Positions 19,258 to 27,325 of a stretch of 64,000 bases of DNA are shown in pieces (the stretch's first letter is position 1; the number at the start of each line of letters is the position of its first letter). Source of the stretch: an uncultured Psychromonas sp. (lineage in GTDB: Bacteria; Pseudomonadota; Gammaproteobacteria; Enterobacterales; Psychromonadaceae). The notes under the pieces were generated by a model. The model searched no databases and was not told the DNA's origin. It saw only the letters and a program-made list of their open reading frames with translations. Location of the stretch: contig NZ_CANLFB010000001.1 of assembly GCF_947489755.1 (NCBI RefSeq), positions 186,001 through 250,000 on the forward strand, read 5' to 3'. The position numbers and the translations under genes were made by a program.

Positions 19258-19887
19258 CTAGCGCAAATAAGGATTGCTAATTTTCTCTCTGCCAATGGTG
19301 GTGGTTGGACCGTGACCGGGAAATACCAATGTTTCTTCAGGCAAAGTTAATAACTTCTGTTTAATACCTGATATGAGTTGCTGATGATTGCCTCGTGGAA
19401 AATCAGAACGACCAACAGCACCGTTAAATAAAATATCACCAACAATAATCTGCTTACTGACCGCATCAAAAAGGGTAATGTGACCTGGAGTATGACCTGG
19501 AATATGTAATACGCTGAGTTTTATATTACCCACTTCAACGTGATCTCCTTCTTCTAACCATTGTGTTGGTAAAAAGCTTGTTGCCTTAGGGAAACCAAAC
19601 ATTTTGCTTTGTTGCTCTAATTCATTTAACCAAAATGCATCTTCTTTTTCTGGGCCAATTACTGGAATATTTAACGTTTCAGCTAATGCTTCTGTACCAC
19701 CAACATGATCTAGATGACCATGCGTTAGTATGATTTTATCCACAATGACATTGTGATTCTTAACCGCGCTTAAAATGCGTTCAACTTCTCCACCCGGATC
19801 GATGATCGCCGCTTTCTTTGTTACTTCACAAATTACTAAACTGCAGTTCTGTTGATAAGGGGTGACGGGAATAACCACTACTTTCAT
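19258..19887 (-). CDS. MBL-fold metallo-hydrolase, YcbL/glyoxalase II-like
   Basis: 209 residues. The metal site THGHLDHVGG gives H56, H58, D60 and H61; further ligands are HIPGHTPGH near 131-139, VGDILF, and FPGHGP near the end. The short single-domain form lacks the C-terminal substrate domain of glyoxalase II (GloB), so YcbL-type thioesterase activity is more likely; the true substrate is uncertain. It lies downstream of leuA but a terminator separates the two. Confidence 0.82.
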   Translation of the reverse strand: MKVVVIPVTPYQQNCSLVICEVTKKAAIIDPGGEVERILSAVKNHNVIVDKIILTHGHLDHVGGTEALAETLNIPVIGPEKEDAFWLNELEQQSKMFGFPKATSFLPTQWLEEGDHVEVGNIKLSVLHIPGHTPGHITLFDAVSKQIIVGDILFNGAVGRSDFPRGNHQQLISGIKQKLLTLPEETLVFPGHGPTTTIGREKISNPYLR

Positions 19888-19898
19888 TTTTAATCCTC

Positions 19899-19928
19899 AA
19901 AAAACCAAAGGCAACACTGGGTTGCCTT
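19899..19928 (-). terminator. Terminator of leuA
   Basis: AAGGCAAC (19908-19915) pairs perfectly with GTTGCCTT (19921-19928) over a 5-nt loop. The minus-strand read continues to TTTTTT (19904-19899). Confidence 0.75.
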
Positions 19929-20001
19929 ATTATTCAGCTATTTATCATTAAGCTACTTATTCTTAAACACTTTACTATTACAATAGAGAGTACTATTTTG
20001 T

Positions 20002-21552
20002 TTAAACTTGAGTTAGGTTTTTCTTTTTAACTTCAACGGCTTTAGCAAGATGAATATGATTCATTACATGGACTAATGCTTTTGCTGACGATTCGATAAT
20101 ATCAGTTGATAAACCAATACCATGGAATTTTTGTCCATTATAAGCAGCAACAATATCTACTTGGCCTAGCGCATCTTTACCTTCACCTTTACTCGTTATT
20201 TTATAAGAACTCATATCGATATCTAATCCTGAAATACGCATTAAACATTGATAAGTCGCATCAATAGGGCCGTTACCAGTTGCTGCCTCAACAACGCGTT
20301 CATTTTCACCTATTTGCATCACCACTGTTGCAGTAGCTACCACGCTAGTGCCTGATTGTACGTTGATGCTTGATAGTTTGTAATGTTCATGTTGATTTTC
20401 AATTTGATTAAAGAACATTAATGCTTCTAAGTCGTAATCAAAGACTTGGCCTTTTTTATCAGCTAACGCTAGGAAGCTTGTGTATAACGCTTCTAAATCG
20501 TAATCCGTGTCGCGGTAACCTAGTTCTTGCATGCGATGTTGAATAACATGACGGCCAGATCGAGACGTTAAGTTTAATTTGTTGGTTAAAATACCCACGC
20601 TTTCTGGTGTGATGATTTCGTAAGTATTTTGCGCTTTTAATACACCATCTTGATGAATACCTGATGAATGAGAGAAGGCATTAGCCCCTACAATCGCTTT
20701 ATTCGATTGAATCGGCATATTACAAATTTGGCTAACTAATTGGCTTGTACGGGCAATTTCAATTGGGTTGATATTGGTCTTGTAACCCATTTTAGCTTGG
20801 CGTGTATGTAAAATCATTGCCACTTCTTCAAGTGAGCAGTTACCTGCGCGTTCTCCAATCCCATTCATTGTACATTCAATTTGGCGTGCACCATTTTCAA
20901 CTGCAGTGATCGAGTTGGCAACGGACATACCTAAGTCATCATGACAATGAACAGATATCACCGCCTGATCAATATTAGGGACGCGATCAAATAGTGTTTT
21001 AATAATCCCGCCAAATTCACTTGGATAAGTATAACCAACGGTATCTGGAATATTAATGGTACTCGCGCCGGCTTTAATGGCTTGCTCAACCATTCTGCAT
21101 AAATTATCAATGGGTGTTCTGCCTGCATCTTCACAAGAAAACTCAACATCATCAGTAAAATTACGGGCATATTTAACCGCATTTACGGCCATTTCTAGGA
21201 CATCGTCAAAAGTACGTTTTAATTTACTTTCTACATGAATAGTCGACGTTGAAATGAAGGTATGAATACGAAAAGCATCTGCGACTTTTAACGCTTCAGC
21301 GGCAGTATCAATATCTTTTGGTAAGGCGCGAGATAATGCACAGACTCGGCTATTTTTTATTTCGCGTGCAATTGTTTGTACTGATTCAAAGTCACCAGGA
21401 GATGAAATAGGAAAACCGACTTCCATAATATCAACCCCTAAACGCTCTAGTGCAAAGGCAATCTTAAGTTTTTCTTTCACTGTCAGGCTCGCGCTTAAAG
21501 CCTGTTCACCGTCACGTAAAGTAGTATCGAAAATAATAACTTGTTCAGACAT
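20002..21552 (-). CDS. leuA: 2-isopropylmalate synthase
   Basis: 516 residues, standard length. It condenses acetyl-CoA and 2-oxoisovalerate in the first committed step of leucine synthesis. Catalytic segments are DTTLRDGEQ at 9-17, [13 protein letters not shown] and [20 protein letters not shown] is also present. The C-terminal leucine-binding regulatory domain starts near 395 ([11 protein letters not shown]). AAGGA precedes the ATG. Expression is probably set by attenuation at the leader encoded just upstream. leuB, leuC and leuD do not follow; a terminator and an unrelated gene do. Confidence 0.95.
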   Translation of the reverse strand: MSEQVIIFDTTLRDGEQALSASLTVKEKLKIAFALERLGVDIMEVGFPISSPGDFESVQTIAREIKNSRVCALSRALPKDIDTAAEALKVADAFRIHTFISTSTIHVESKLKRTFDDVLEMAVNAVKYARNFTDDVEFSCEDAGRTPIDNLCRMVEQAIKAGASTINIPDTVGYTYPSEFGGIIKTLFDRVPNIDQAVISVHCHDDLGMSVANSITAVENGARQIECTMNGIGERAGNCSLEEVAMILHTRQAKMGYKTNINPIEIARTSQLVSQICNMPIQSNKAIVGANAFSHSSGIHQDGVLKAQNTYEIITPESVGILTNKLNLTSRSGRHVIQHRMQELGYRDTDYDLEALYTSFLALADKKGQVFDYDLEALMFFNQIENQHEHYKLSSINVQSGTSVVATATVVMQIGENERVVEAATGNGPIDATYQCLMRISGLDIDMSSYKITSKGEGKDALGQVDIVAAYNGQKFHGIGLSTDIIESSAKALVHVMNHIHLAKAVEVKKKNLTQV

Positions 21553-21591
21553 AAAGCATTCCTTTTAGTGGTATTCATTTTTGATAGGTAT

Positions 21592-21618
21592 AAAAAAACC
21601 CGCACAATGTACGGGTTT
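21592..21618 (-). terminator. leu attenuator (intrinsic terminator upstream of leuA)
   Basis: On the minus strand AAACCCGTAC pairs with GTGCGGGTTT (one G-U) over a 3-nt loop, followed by seven Ts (21598-21592). It sits between the leucine-rich leader peptide and the leuA start, the classic position of an attenuator. Confidence 0.8.
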
Positions 21619-21650
21619 CAGAGTCTCAGCTAGGTTTCTTCAGCTACTCG

Positions 21651-21710
21651 TCACCCATACGCTTTATGCGTCAGGAGTAAACTTGGCAGTAGTGAGTGTA
21701 ATAGCGTCAT
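21651..21710 (-). CDS. leuL: leu operon leader peptide
   Basis: A 19-residue reading frame starting MTLLHSLLPSLLL, with AGGTAAG a few bases before its ATG. Seven of 19 residues are Leu, encoded by a mixture of CTA, TTA, CTG and CTC. It ends 33 bp before the attenuator hairpin and about 100 bp before leuA. A ribosome stalling at the Leu codons under leucine starvation would be expected to favour an antiterminator fold. The exact alternative pairing was not worked out; GAGT/ACTC and AGCT/AGCT complementarity exists between 21656 and 21620. Confidence 0.82.
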   Translation of the reverse strand: MTLLHSLLPSLLLTHKAYG

Positions 21711-21777
21711 CGGCTTACCTAAATATGTTGATAATGAGTTAGATTATTAATAATGTTGTTTTTTTAATCATGAATGA

Positions 21778-21806
21778 ATAATTACGTTTTTTAAATTATG
21801 CGTCAA
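21778..21806 (-). promoter_or_regulatory. Candidate promoter for leuL-leuA
   Basis: On the minus strand TTGACG (21806-21801) and AATTAT (21783-21778) are separated by 17 bp. Transcription would start about 60 bp before leuL. Confidence 0.45.
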
Positions 21807-21909
21807 GTACTCATTATTGTAAGCGAGATAAAGACCGCAGTGTTTGTAGCGTTTTATTTGTATGAATAAAGACGTATTATCGAGTAGATAATTAGAGAGG
21901 TAACAAATT

Positions 21910-22353
21910 ATGAGCGAATTTAAAAAGCCATCGCAAGAAGTATTAAAGCAACAATTAAACGATCTTCAATATCAAGTGACCCAAGAAGAGGGAACTGAGC
22001 CTCCTTTTAATAATTTATATTGGGATAATACGGCAGAAGGTATTTATGTTGATATTGTGTCAGGAGAGCCTTTATTCAGTTCGTTAGATAAGTTTGATGC
22101 CCATTGTGGTTGGCCAAGTTTTACGCAGCCGATTGCACAAGCAGAGTTGACGGAAAAAATAGACACTAAGCTATTTTCGCAACGCACCGAAGTCAGAAGT
22201 GTCGATGCAGATTCTCATCTCGGACACGTCTTTGATGACGGACCAGCACCGACAGGTTTACGTTACTGTATCAACTCTGCTTCGTTACGTTTTATTGAAA
22301 AAGAGAAAATGGCCGAACAAGGTTATACAGATTTATTAAATTTGTTTGAATAA
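21910..22353 (+). CDS. msrB: Peptide methionine-R-sulfoxide reductase, zinc-free form
   Basis: 147 residues. It reduces methionine-R-sulfoxide in damaged proteins. Catalytic Cys120 lies in [12 protein letters not shown] and the likely resolving Cys66 in [20 protein letters not shown] is intact. The two CxxC pairs that bind structural zinc in E. coli MsrB are absent: the matching positions are Asp48/Ser51 and Ser97/Ala100. GAGAGG lies upstream of the start. It is divergent from the leu leader and stands alone. Confidence 0.93.
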   Translation: MSEFKKPSQEVLKQQLNDLQYQVTQEEGTEPPFNNLYWDNTAEGIYVDIVSGEPLFSSLDKFDAHCGWPSFTQPIAQAELTEKIDTKLFSQRTEVRSVDADSHLGHVFDDGPAPTGLRYCINSASLRFIEKEKMAEQGYTDLLNLFE

Positions 22354-22484
22354 AAATAATCTTATTTAACAATCCGTCAGAATAAGTGCCGTGACTTCCT
22401 TGGTTGCGAAAGAGGGGAGATAAAACGAAGCGTTATATCGCTTATTAGTATGTGAAAATAGTATTCAAAGTAAGTTTGAATACT

Positions 22485-22520
22485 ATTAACTACATCATTA
22501 ACTACATCATTAACTACACT
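22485..22520. repeat. Three tandem 12-bp units at the GNAT stop codon
   Basis: ATTAACTACATC is present at 22485-22496 and 22497-22508, with ATTAACTACACT at 22509-22520. The last unit overlaps the stop codon of the minus-strand acetyltransferase gene. Confidence 0.75.
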
Positions 22521-22941
22521 AGTAACTATAAATCATGCATAACAGAGGTTTACGGCTATTATAGCGTTGATATTTAACACCTAATTCTTCAGGTAATTGT
22601 GCAGGTTGGTAAAGTGTAAAACCAAGCTTTTCATAAAACACTTGTAAGTGTGGATAAGGAAAGCAATAAATACTCTGTTGTTGTGTTGTTAATAAATGGG
22701 TAATCAGCAAGCTTGCTAGGCCTTGTTTACGATGTTCTTCTAAACAAGCGACTCCAGTTAATAGCAAACTACCTTGTACTTCTTTTAAACGTGCAGCACA
22801 CAGTATTTGGTTTGTTTTCAATACAAATACTTGTTCACTTTTATTCGCAAGGCCCTTTTTATAAACCTGTTTATAAAATTGATTAACTAAAGGAATATAT
22901 TCTTTTTGTAACTGGCTGAATTGCAGTGAGTTAATGTCCAT
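22519..22941 (-). CDS. GNAT family N-acetyltransferase
   Basis: 140 residues. The acetyl-CoA-binding motif A is GVACLEEHRKQGLASLLITHLL (about 68-89), with the Q/RxxGxG/A-like core RKQGLA. A C-terminal FYEKLGFTLY segment is typical of the fold. The substrate cannot be predicted from sequence. Monocistronic and divergent from murB (119 bp). Family assignment is secure, function open. Confidence 0.78.
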   Translation of the reverse strand: MDINSLQFSQLQKEYIPLVNQFYKQVYKKGLANKSEQVFVLKTNQILCAARLKEVQGSLLLTGVACLEEHRKQGLASLLITHLLTTQQQSIYCFPYPHLQVFYEKLGFTLYQPAQLPEELGVKYQRYNSRKPLLCMIYSY

Positions 22942-23060
22942 TTAAAGTCCGATCGTTTGTTTCAGGTGCTTGATAAGGTAAACTAGTTATTCGTCACTGG
23001 CTTAGCAACACTTCTCATTAAAAAAATCAGTGCAGCCATATTACGCCATAAGGTTTTATC

Positions 23061-24122
23061 ATGATTGAAAAAAACAGCTCGCTCAAGACTTTTAATAGCT
23101 TTTCAATTGATGCCCATGCGCATCTCCTTTTTCATTTTCAGCAATTATCTGAAGTACCTCAATTATTGGCATTAATTAAAAAAACACGTACAGCTAACAA
23201 ACCTATTTTAGTGCTAGGTGGTGGAAGCAATACGCTATTTTGTGATGACTTTAGTGGTTTAGTGATCAAAGTTGAATTAATGGGCATTAATCAAAGTGAA
23301 AATGAGCAAAACTATTTATTACAAGTCGCTGCGGGCGAAGATTGGCATGAACTGGTAGAAAGTACCGTAGAGCAAGGTGTTTATGGCTTAGAGAATCTTG
23401 CATTGATTCCTGGTGTAGTAGGCGCAGCACCCGTACAGAACATTGGTGCTTATGGTGTTGAATTCAAAGATTTCTGCACGAGTGTTGATTATATTGATTT
23501 GGAAGAGGGCACACTTAAAACCCTTAGCAATGAAGGTTGTTTATTTGCTTACCGAGACAGTATTTTTAAAGGTGAATTAAAAGATCGTGCATTAATTACG
23601 TCGGTTTCACTTAAATTACCGAAACAATGGCAAGCTCATTGCCGATACGGCTTATTACAAGGGCTTGATGAAACTGAATCATCAGTGAGTGCGCAACAAA
23701 TTTTTGATAGTGTTTGTCGTATTCGCAGTGAAAAATTACCCGATCCTAACATCTTAGGTAATGCTGGTAGCTTCTTTAAAAATCCTATTGTTAGTGACAA
23801 CCTGAGTGAACAACTGTTATCTCATCACCCTGATATGCCACATTATCCACAGAATGATGGAACAGTGAAATTGGCAGCAGGCTGGTTAATTGACCAATGT
23901 GGTTTAAAAGGTAAAAAAATAGGCGGCGCAGCGGTTCATTTACAGCAAGCATTAGTGCTTATTAACGAAGATGGCAAAGCAACAGCATCCGATGTGATTC
24001 AATTAGCATGGCATGTTAGAGAGCAAGTATTACAAAAGTTTGCGGTATTGTTAGAGCATGAAGTTCGATTTATTGATGCGCAAGGTGAAACCAATTTGCT
24101 ACAGGTAATAGAAAATGTCTGA
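23061..24122 (+). CDS. murB: UDP-N-acetylenolpyruvoylglucosamine reductase
   Basis: 353 residues (E. coli 342), the type I MurB. This FAD enzyme reduces UDP-GlcNAc-enolpyruvate to UDP-MurNAc with NADPH in cell-wall synthesis. FAD-binding segments are LVLGGGSNTLF and IPGVVGAAPVQNIGAYGVE; the catalytic Ser is in GNAGSFFKNP, and the C-terminal AAWLIDQCGLKG-like region is present as LAAGWLIDQCGLKG. It overlaps birA by 8 bp, as in E. coli, so the pair is translationally linked. Confidence 0.95.
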   Translation: MIEKNSSLKTFNSFSIDAHAHLLFHFQQLSEVPQLLALIKKTRTANKPILVLGGGSNTLFCDDFSGLVIKVELMGINQSENEQNYLLQVAAGEDWHELVESTVEQGVYGLENLALIPGVVGAAPVQNIGAYGVEFKDFCTSVDYIDLEEGTLKTLSNEGCLFAYRDSIFKGELKDRALITSVSLKLPKQWQAHCRYGLLQGLDETESSVSAQQIFDSVCRIRSEKLPDPNILGNAGSFFKNPIVSDNLSEQLLSHHPDMPHYPQNDGTVKLAAGWLIDQCGLKGKKIGGAAVHLQQALVLINEDGKATASDVIQLAWHVREQVLQKFAVLLEHEVRFIDAQGETNLLQVIENV

Positions 24123-25086
24123 ATTAAATGAAAAAGGTAATCAACTCATTGCTTTGCTCGCTGATGGTGAGTTTCACTCTGGTGAAAAAATTGGTGAGTT
24201 GCTAGGGGTATCAAGAACCTCGGTTAATAACTACATCAAAGCATTACAAGAGATAGGGTTAGATATCTATAAAGTCACCGGCAAAGGTTATTGCAGTGCT
24301 ATTCCCCTGACTTTATTAAATCAACACATCATTAAACAAGTGAGTGGCGTTGATAATGTTCATGTGGAGCAAATTCTTGAATCTACTAACCAATATTTGT
24401 TGGATAAATTACCGAACATAAGCAACGGTCAAACTTGTATCGCGGAATACCAAGCAGCAGGGCGAGGTCGCAGAGGTAGAGAATGGGTTTCTCCTTTTGC
24501 TTCTCATTTATATTTTTCAATGTATTGGCGTTTAGAAGCCGGTATAGAGAAAGCATCGGGTTTAAGTTTGCTGGTGGGTATTGCAACGGTTAATGCGTTA
24601 GAAAAGCTAGGATTATCTGGTATAGGGTTAAAATGGCCTAATGATCTTTATTATCAAGGTAAAAAGCTCGCAGGTATTTTGATAGAGTTAAACGCACAGG
24701 CATCGGATGTTTGTCATAGTGTGATAGGTATTGGTATTAATGTGAGGATGCCTGAGCAGCAAGGTAAATTAATTGACCAACCTTGGACAGACTTAAATAG
24801 TATCAGTACACAACCTGTTGATCGTAATCAGTTGTCTGGTTTACTTATTAAAGAACTACACACGTTATTAAGTGATTATGAAGAAAAAGGCTTAACTCCA
24901 TTTCTAGATCGTTGGTTTGAATTAGATTACTTCCTTAATAAACAAGTTAACTTAATTGTTGCCGATAATGTACAAACGGGCATTTGCAGAGGTATTAATG
25001 AGCAAGGTGCTTTATTACTAGAAATAGGCAATGAAATAAAACCGTACATTGGTGGTGAAATATCCTTACGTTTGGCGAATAATTAG
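24115..25086 (+). CDS. birA: Biotin operon repressor / biotin-protein ligase
   Basis: 323 residues. It biotinylates acetyl-CoA carboxylase and, with biotinyl-AMP, represses biotin genes. An N-terminal winged helix (GEKIGELLGVSRTSVNNYIKALQE, 23-46) marks the bifunctional type. The ligase core has GRGRRGREW at 116-124, GIGLKWPNDLYYQGKKLAGIL, and GIGINV. A C-terminal SH3-like domain begins near 280. The next element downstream is the tRNA cluster, a widely conserved arrangement in gammaproteobacteria. Confidence 0.95.
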   Translation: MSELNEKGNQLIALLADGEFHSGEKIGELLGVSRTSVNNYIKALQEIGLDIYKVTGKGYCSAIPLTLLNQHIIKQVSGVDNVHVEQILESTNQYLLDKLPNISNGQTCIAEYQAAGRGRRGREWVSPFASHLYFSMYWRLEAGIEKASGLSLLVGIATVNALEKLGLSGIGLKWPNDLYYQGKKLAGILIELNAQASDVCHSVIGIGINVRMPEQQGKLIDQPWTDLNSISTQPVDRNQLSGLLIKELHTLLSDYEEKGLTPFLDRWFELDYFLNKQVNLIVADNVQTGICRGINEQGALLLEIGNEIKPYIGGEISLRLANN

Positions 25087-25156
25087 ACTAAAAACAGCAA
25101 ATTGATTTTTTTTTAAGCAAACAATCAAAAAACTACTATTTATTTCTAAGAAAGAC

Positions 25157-25185
25157 TTGCAAGGAGTGCTCAAGTTCTTTAATAT
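25157..25185 (+). promoter_or_regulatory. tRNA cluster promoter with GC-rich discriminator
   Basis: TTGCAA (25157-25162) and TAATAT (25180-25185) are exactly 17 bp apart, with an A/T-rich stretch upstream that could act as an UP element. TCGCGGC follows the -10 box, the kind of discriminator found in stringently controlled stable-RNA promoters. It starts 19 bp before tRNA-Thr. Confidence 0.7.
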
Positions 25186-25203
25186 TCGCGGCACTTAGAC
25201 AGC

Positions 25204-25279
<76 letters not shown>

Positions 25280-25289
25280 TCTAAGTACT

Positions 25290-25373
25290 GGAGGGGTTCC
25301 CGAGTGGCCAAAGGGAACAGATTGTAAATCTGTCGCGAAAGCTTCGGTGGTTCGAATCCACCTCCCTCCACCA
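25290..25373 (+). tRNA. tRNA-Tyr (anticodon GTA)
   Basis: Acceptor GGAGGGG pairs with TCCCTCC (one G-U). Anticodon stem ACAGA/TCTGT encloses loop TTGTAAA. A long variable arm (class II) and CCA are encoded. It lies 10 bp after tRNA-Thr. Confidence 0.96.
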
Positions 25374-25464
25374 TATTTTATCTCACTTGTCACAGTGAGT
25401 CAGTAAATAACAATGCACAGCATTGTTTTTTGCTTTGTAGCTTACGCTACTTGATGCAAGATTT

Positions 25465-25539
25465 GCGGGCATCGTATAATGGCTATTACTCCAGCCTTCC
25501 AAGCTGATAATGCGGGTTCGATTCCCGCTGCCCGCTCCA
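25465..25539 (+). tRNA. tRNA-Gly (anticodon TCC) with a mismatched anticodon stem
   Basis: Acceptor GCGGGCA/TGCCCGC, loop CTTCCAA and CCA are present, closely matching E. coli glyT as I recall it. Relative to that gene, bases 26-27 are TC instead of CT, so position 27 is C opposite A43, leaving the outermost anticodon-stem pair mismatched. Confidence 0.93.
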
Positions 25540-25560
25540 AGTTTTCTTCTTATGAAGAGC

Positions 25561-25592
25561 AAAAAAACCAAGCACTTGTGCTTGGTTTTTTT
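25561..25592 (+). terminator. Terminator of the tRNA operon
   Basis: AACCAAGCA pairs with TGCTTGGTT around CTTG, flanked by A and T runs. It lies about 25 bp after tRNA-Gly and marks the end of the tRNA transcript, with no second tRNA-Thr or tufB following. Confidence 0.85.
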
Positions 25593-25711
25593 GTTTCTGC
25601 AGTTCCAAAAATATCAATTTAGATCAAATATGGCCCATTTGTAGACCAAGATAATTTGGACTACAAAATCAACTTGCTCATCATGTTTTTATATTTTGAA
25701 TATTTATCTGT

Positions 25712-25740
25712 ATTTGAATCCAAAGTCCTTGGATTCAAAT
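25712..25740. repeat. Perfect 12-bp inverted repeat
   Basis: ATTTGAATCCAA (25712-25723) and TTGGATTCAAAT (25729-25740) are exact reverse complements separated by AGTCC. There is no T run after it, so it is more like an operator or recombination site than a terminator. Confidence 0.6.
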
Positions 25741-25826
25741 CATAAGTTCAATCAAGAAAAATAATATTATTTATCTTCCTCGATTTCTTCATTTACATCA
25801 TCAGCTAATTTTTTCATCAATCTAAT

Positions 25827-25895
25827 TTAATGTATTAAATTTAGTTACATTAACTTTAAAAATAGAAGTTAATGTGCGAAGTTAAGTTACATTAA
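25827..25895. promoter_or_regulatory. Four alternating half-sites, probable HipB operators
   Basis: TTAATGTA (25827-25834), TACATTAA (25846-25853), TTAATGTG (25869-25876) and TACATTAA (25888-25895) alternate in orientation with starts 19, 23 and 19 bp apart. In addition ACATTAACTT (25847-25856) and AAGTTAATGT (25866-25875) form a perfect 10-bp inverted repeat. Position upstream of a toxin-antitoxin pair fits autoregulation. Confidence 0.5.
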
Positions 25896-25966
25896 TTGAT
25901 TAAATTACTATTAATGAGTAAAGTTATACACATTATTAATTGAAGATAATGGGTGGTGGTGACAGA

Positions 25967-27325
25967 ATGAATCAAGATAACCTAACAATCCAAGCTTTCT
26001 TGGGTAGAGAATGGATTGATATAGCGACTCTTTCGTTTAGGCATACAGATGGTGTCCCATATAAAGGGACACTGCTTGAGTATGAATTTACTTACACTGT
26101 TGTAAACCCGAACTGTGATGATCACCATGCTGTTTCTATTAATTATCCCGTGGTGATGATGGAAATATATATTGATGCTAATGGGTTACTTACCTTTATA
26201 GATGACATTATACCTAGTGGCTCAAGCCGAGACTTCTTGGTTCGTCATTTGGGGATATCTGATAGTTCGATTGATGCACAACACTTTATACTTCTTAGTA
26301 CTAGCACTAATGCCCCTATTGGTAACTTGAGGATTAAAGAGTCTTTATCACATAACGTAGATGATGGAGAAGCAGTTGGTCAACATTTTACTCTTGAGCA
26401 TGTGATAGATAAGTCATCTGATTTTTTAGAATATGCGCAAGAAAGGGGGGCCGCCTGTGGTGGTGCAACTGGTGCTGGTGGTGCTGCACCTAAGTTACTT
26501 GTGCGTCTAAATGATGCTAATCAGGTGTGGATTGATAACCTTCAATTAAATAACTCTACAGATATTCATTACTTGGTGAAGTTCCCTAGAGGGAAAACGA
26601 GTATTGATAGTGATATTTTAAGGGCTGAATACCATTTCTATCATGAGTTGCATGCCATGGGCTTTGATACTATTCCTATTGCAGATATGAGGCTTGAAGA
26701 AGGTGTGCATGTACCATCTTTGTGGCTACCTCGTTTTGATATAGAAATGGATAGTATCGGAGTGGCTAAACGCTATGGTATGGAGTCTCTTTACTCAATA
26801 TTGAAGCAACGTTCGGGTGCTTATATTGATCACAACGATGCTATTGATGAGGTGATCCGAAAGGTTTTAGATAGTGACATGCTTCTTCAAAATCCTGACT
26901 TTCATTTTGATGTAGCTGCGTTTGTGACTGAATGGGTAAAGCGCGACTTATTAAATATTATATTTGGTAACAGTGATAATCATGGGCGTAACACTTCTTT
27001 CTTGAGGGATGAAAAGAGTATTAGGTTTTCGCCTATATATGATTTTGCGCCCATGAAAGCTGATCCGGAGGGGATTACACGGCTGACTAAGTGGGCTTCT
27101 CCTATGGAAAAGGGCGGTGAATATGATTTTGGGGCTATCGCGCAGTCTTTGGAAGTTTATGTTGCACCGGCAAAGTTAATGGCGGAATTACAAAATACCG
27201 CTAAAGATTTACTTACTCTTAAGGCTCGTCTTGCTGTTCGTGGAGTGCCACCAGCTATTTTAAATCATCCTGGCATTGGCTTTAATTATGTTGAAGATAA
27301 ATTGAAAAGATGGGGTCTGTTATGA
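25967..27325 (+). CDS. HipA-type serine/threonine kinase toxin
   Basis: 452 residues from ATG 25967; in-frame ATG 25949 and TTG 25940 are alternatives. An N-terminal HipA-like domain (LTIQAFLGREWIDIATLSF, 6-24) precedes a glycine-rich loop with APK at 174-176 and the C-terminal kinase domain. Catalytic D337 lies in GNSDNHGRNTSF and the metal-binding D359 in PIYDFAPM; K205 in LVKFPRG is the likely ATP lysine. HipA kinases phosphorylate targets such as glutamyl-tRNA synthetase and stall growth. It is active by motif. The stop overlaps the antitoxin start (ATGA). Sitting just after tRNA-Gly, it is probably acquired DNA. Confidence 0.85.
   Translation: MNQDNLTIQAFLGREWIDIATLSFRHTDGVPYKGTLLEYEFTYTVVNPNCDDHHAVSINYPVVMMEIYIDANGLLTFIDDIIPSGSSRDFLVRHLGISDSSIDAQHFILLSTSTNAPIGNLRIKESLSHNVDDGEAVGQHFTLEHVIDKSSDFLEYAQERGAACGGATGAGGAAPKLLVRLNDANQVWIDNLQLNNSTDIHYLVKFPRGKTSIDSDILRAEYHFYHELHAMGFDTIPIADMRLEEGVHVPSLWLPRFDIEMDSIGVAKRYGMESLYSILKQRSGAYIDHNDAIDEVIRKVLDSDMLLQNPDFHFDVAAFVTEWVKRDLLNIIFGNSDNHGRNTSFLRDEKSIRFSPIYDFAPMKADPEGITRLTKWASPMEKGGEYDFGAIAQSLEVYVAPAKLMAELQNTAKDLLTLKARLAVRGVPPAILNHPGIGFNYVEDKLKRWGLL

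Larger units (their letters stand above)
25593..25966. other. Island boundary and hipA control region
   Basis: No gene is visible. The stretch holds a perfect 12-bp inverted repeat (25712-25740) and an array of four TACATTAA half-sites (25827-25895) upstream of the HipA-like gene. It is more AT-rich than the flanking core genes. Confidence 0.5.

Noticed and set aside
21739..21771. Alternative leader peptide ending in Leu-Leu-Ile-Ile upstream of leuA
   Set aside because: It begins at the predicted transcription start, has no ribosome site and only two Leu codons; the downstream seven-Leu frame is far better.
25383..25571. Open frame on the minus strand across tRNA-Gly
   Set aside because: It is the antisense of the tRNA (AGSGNRTRI pattern), a frequent false gene.
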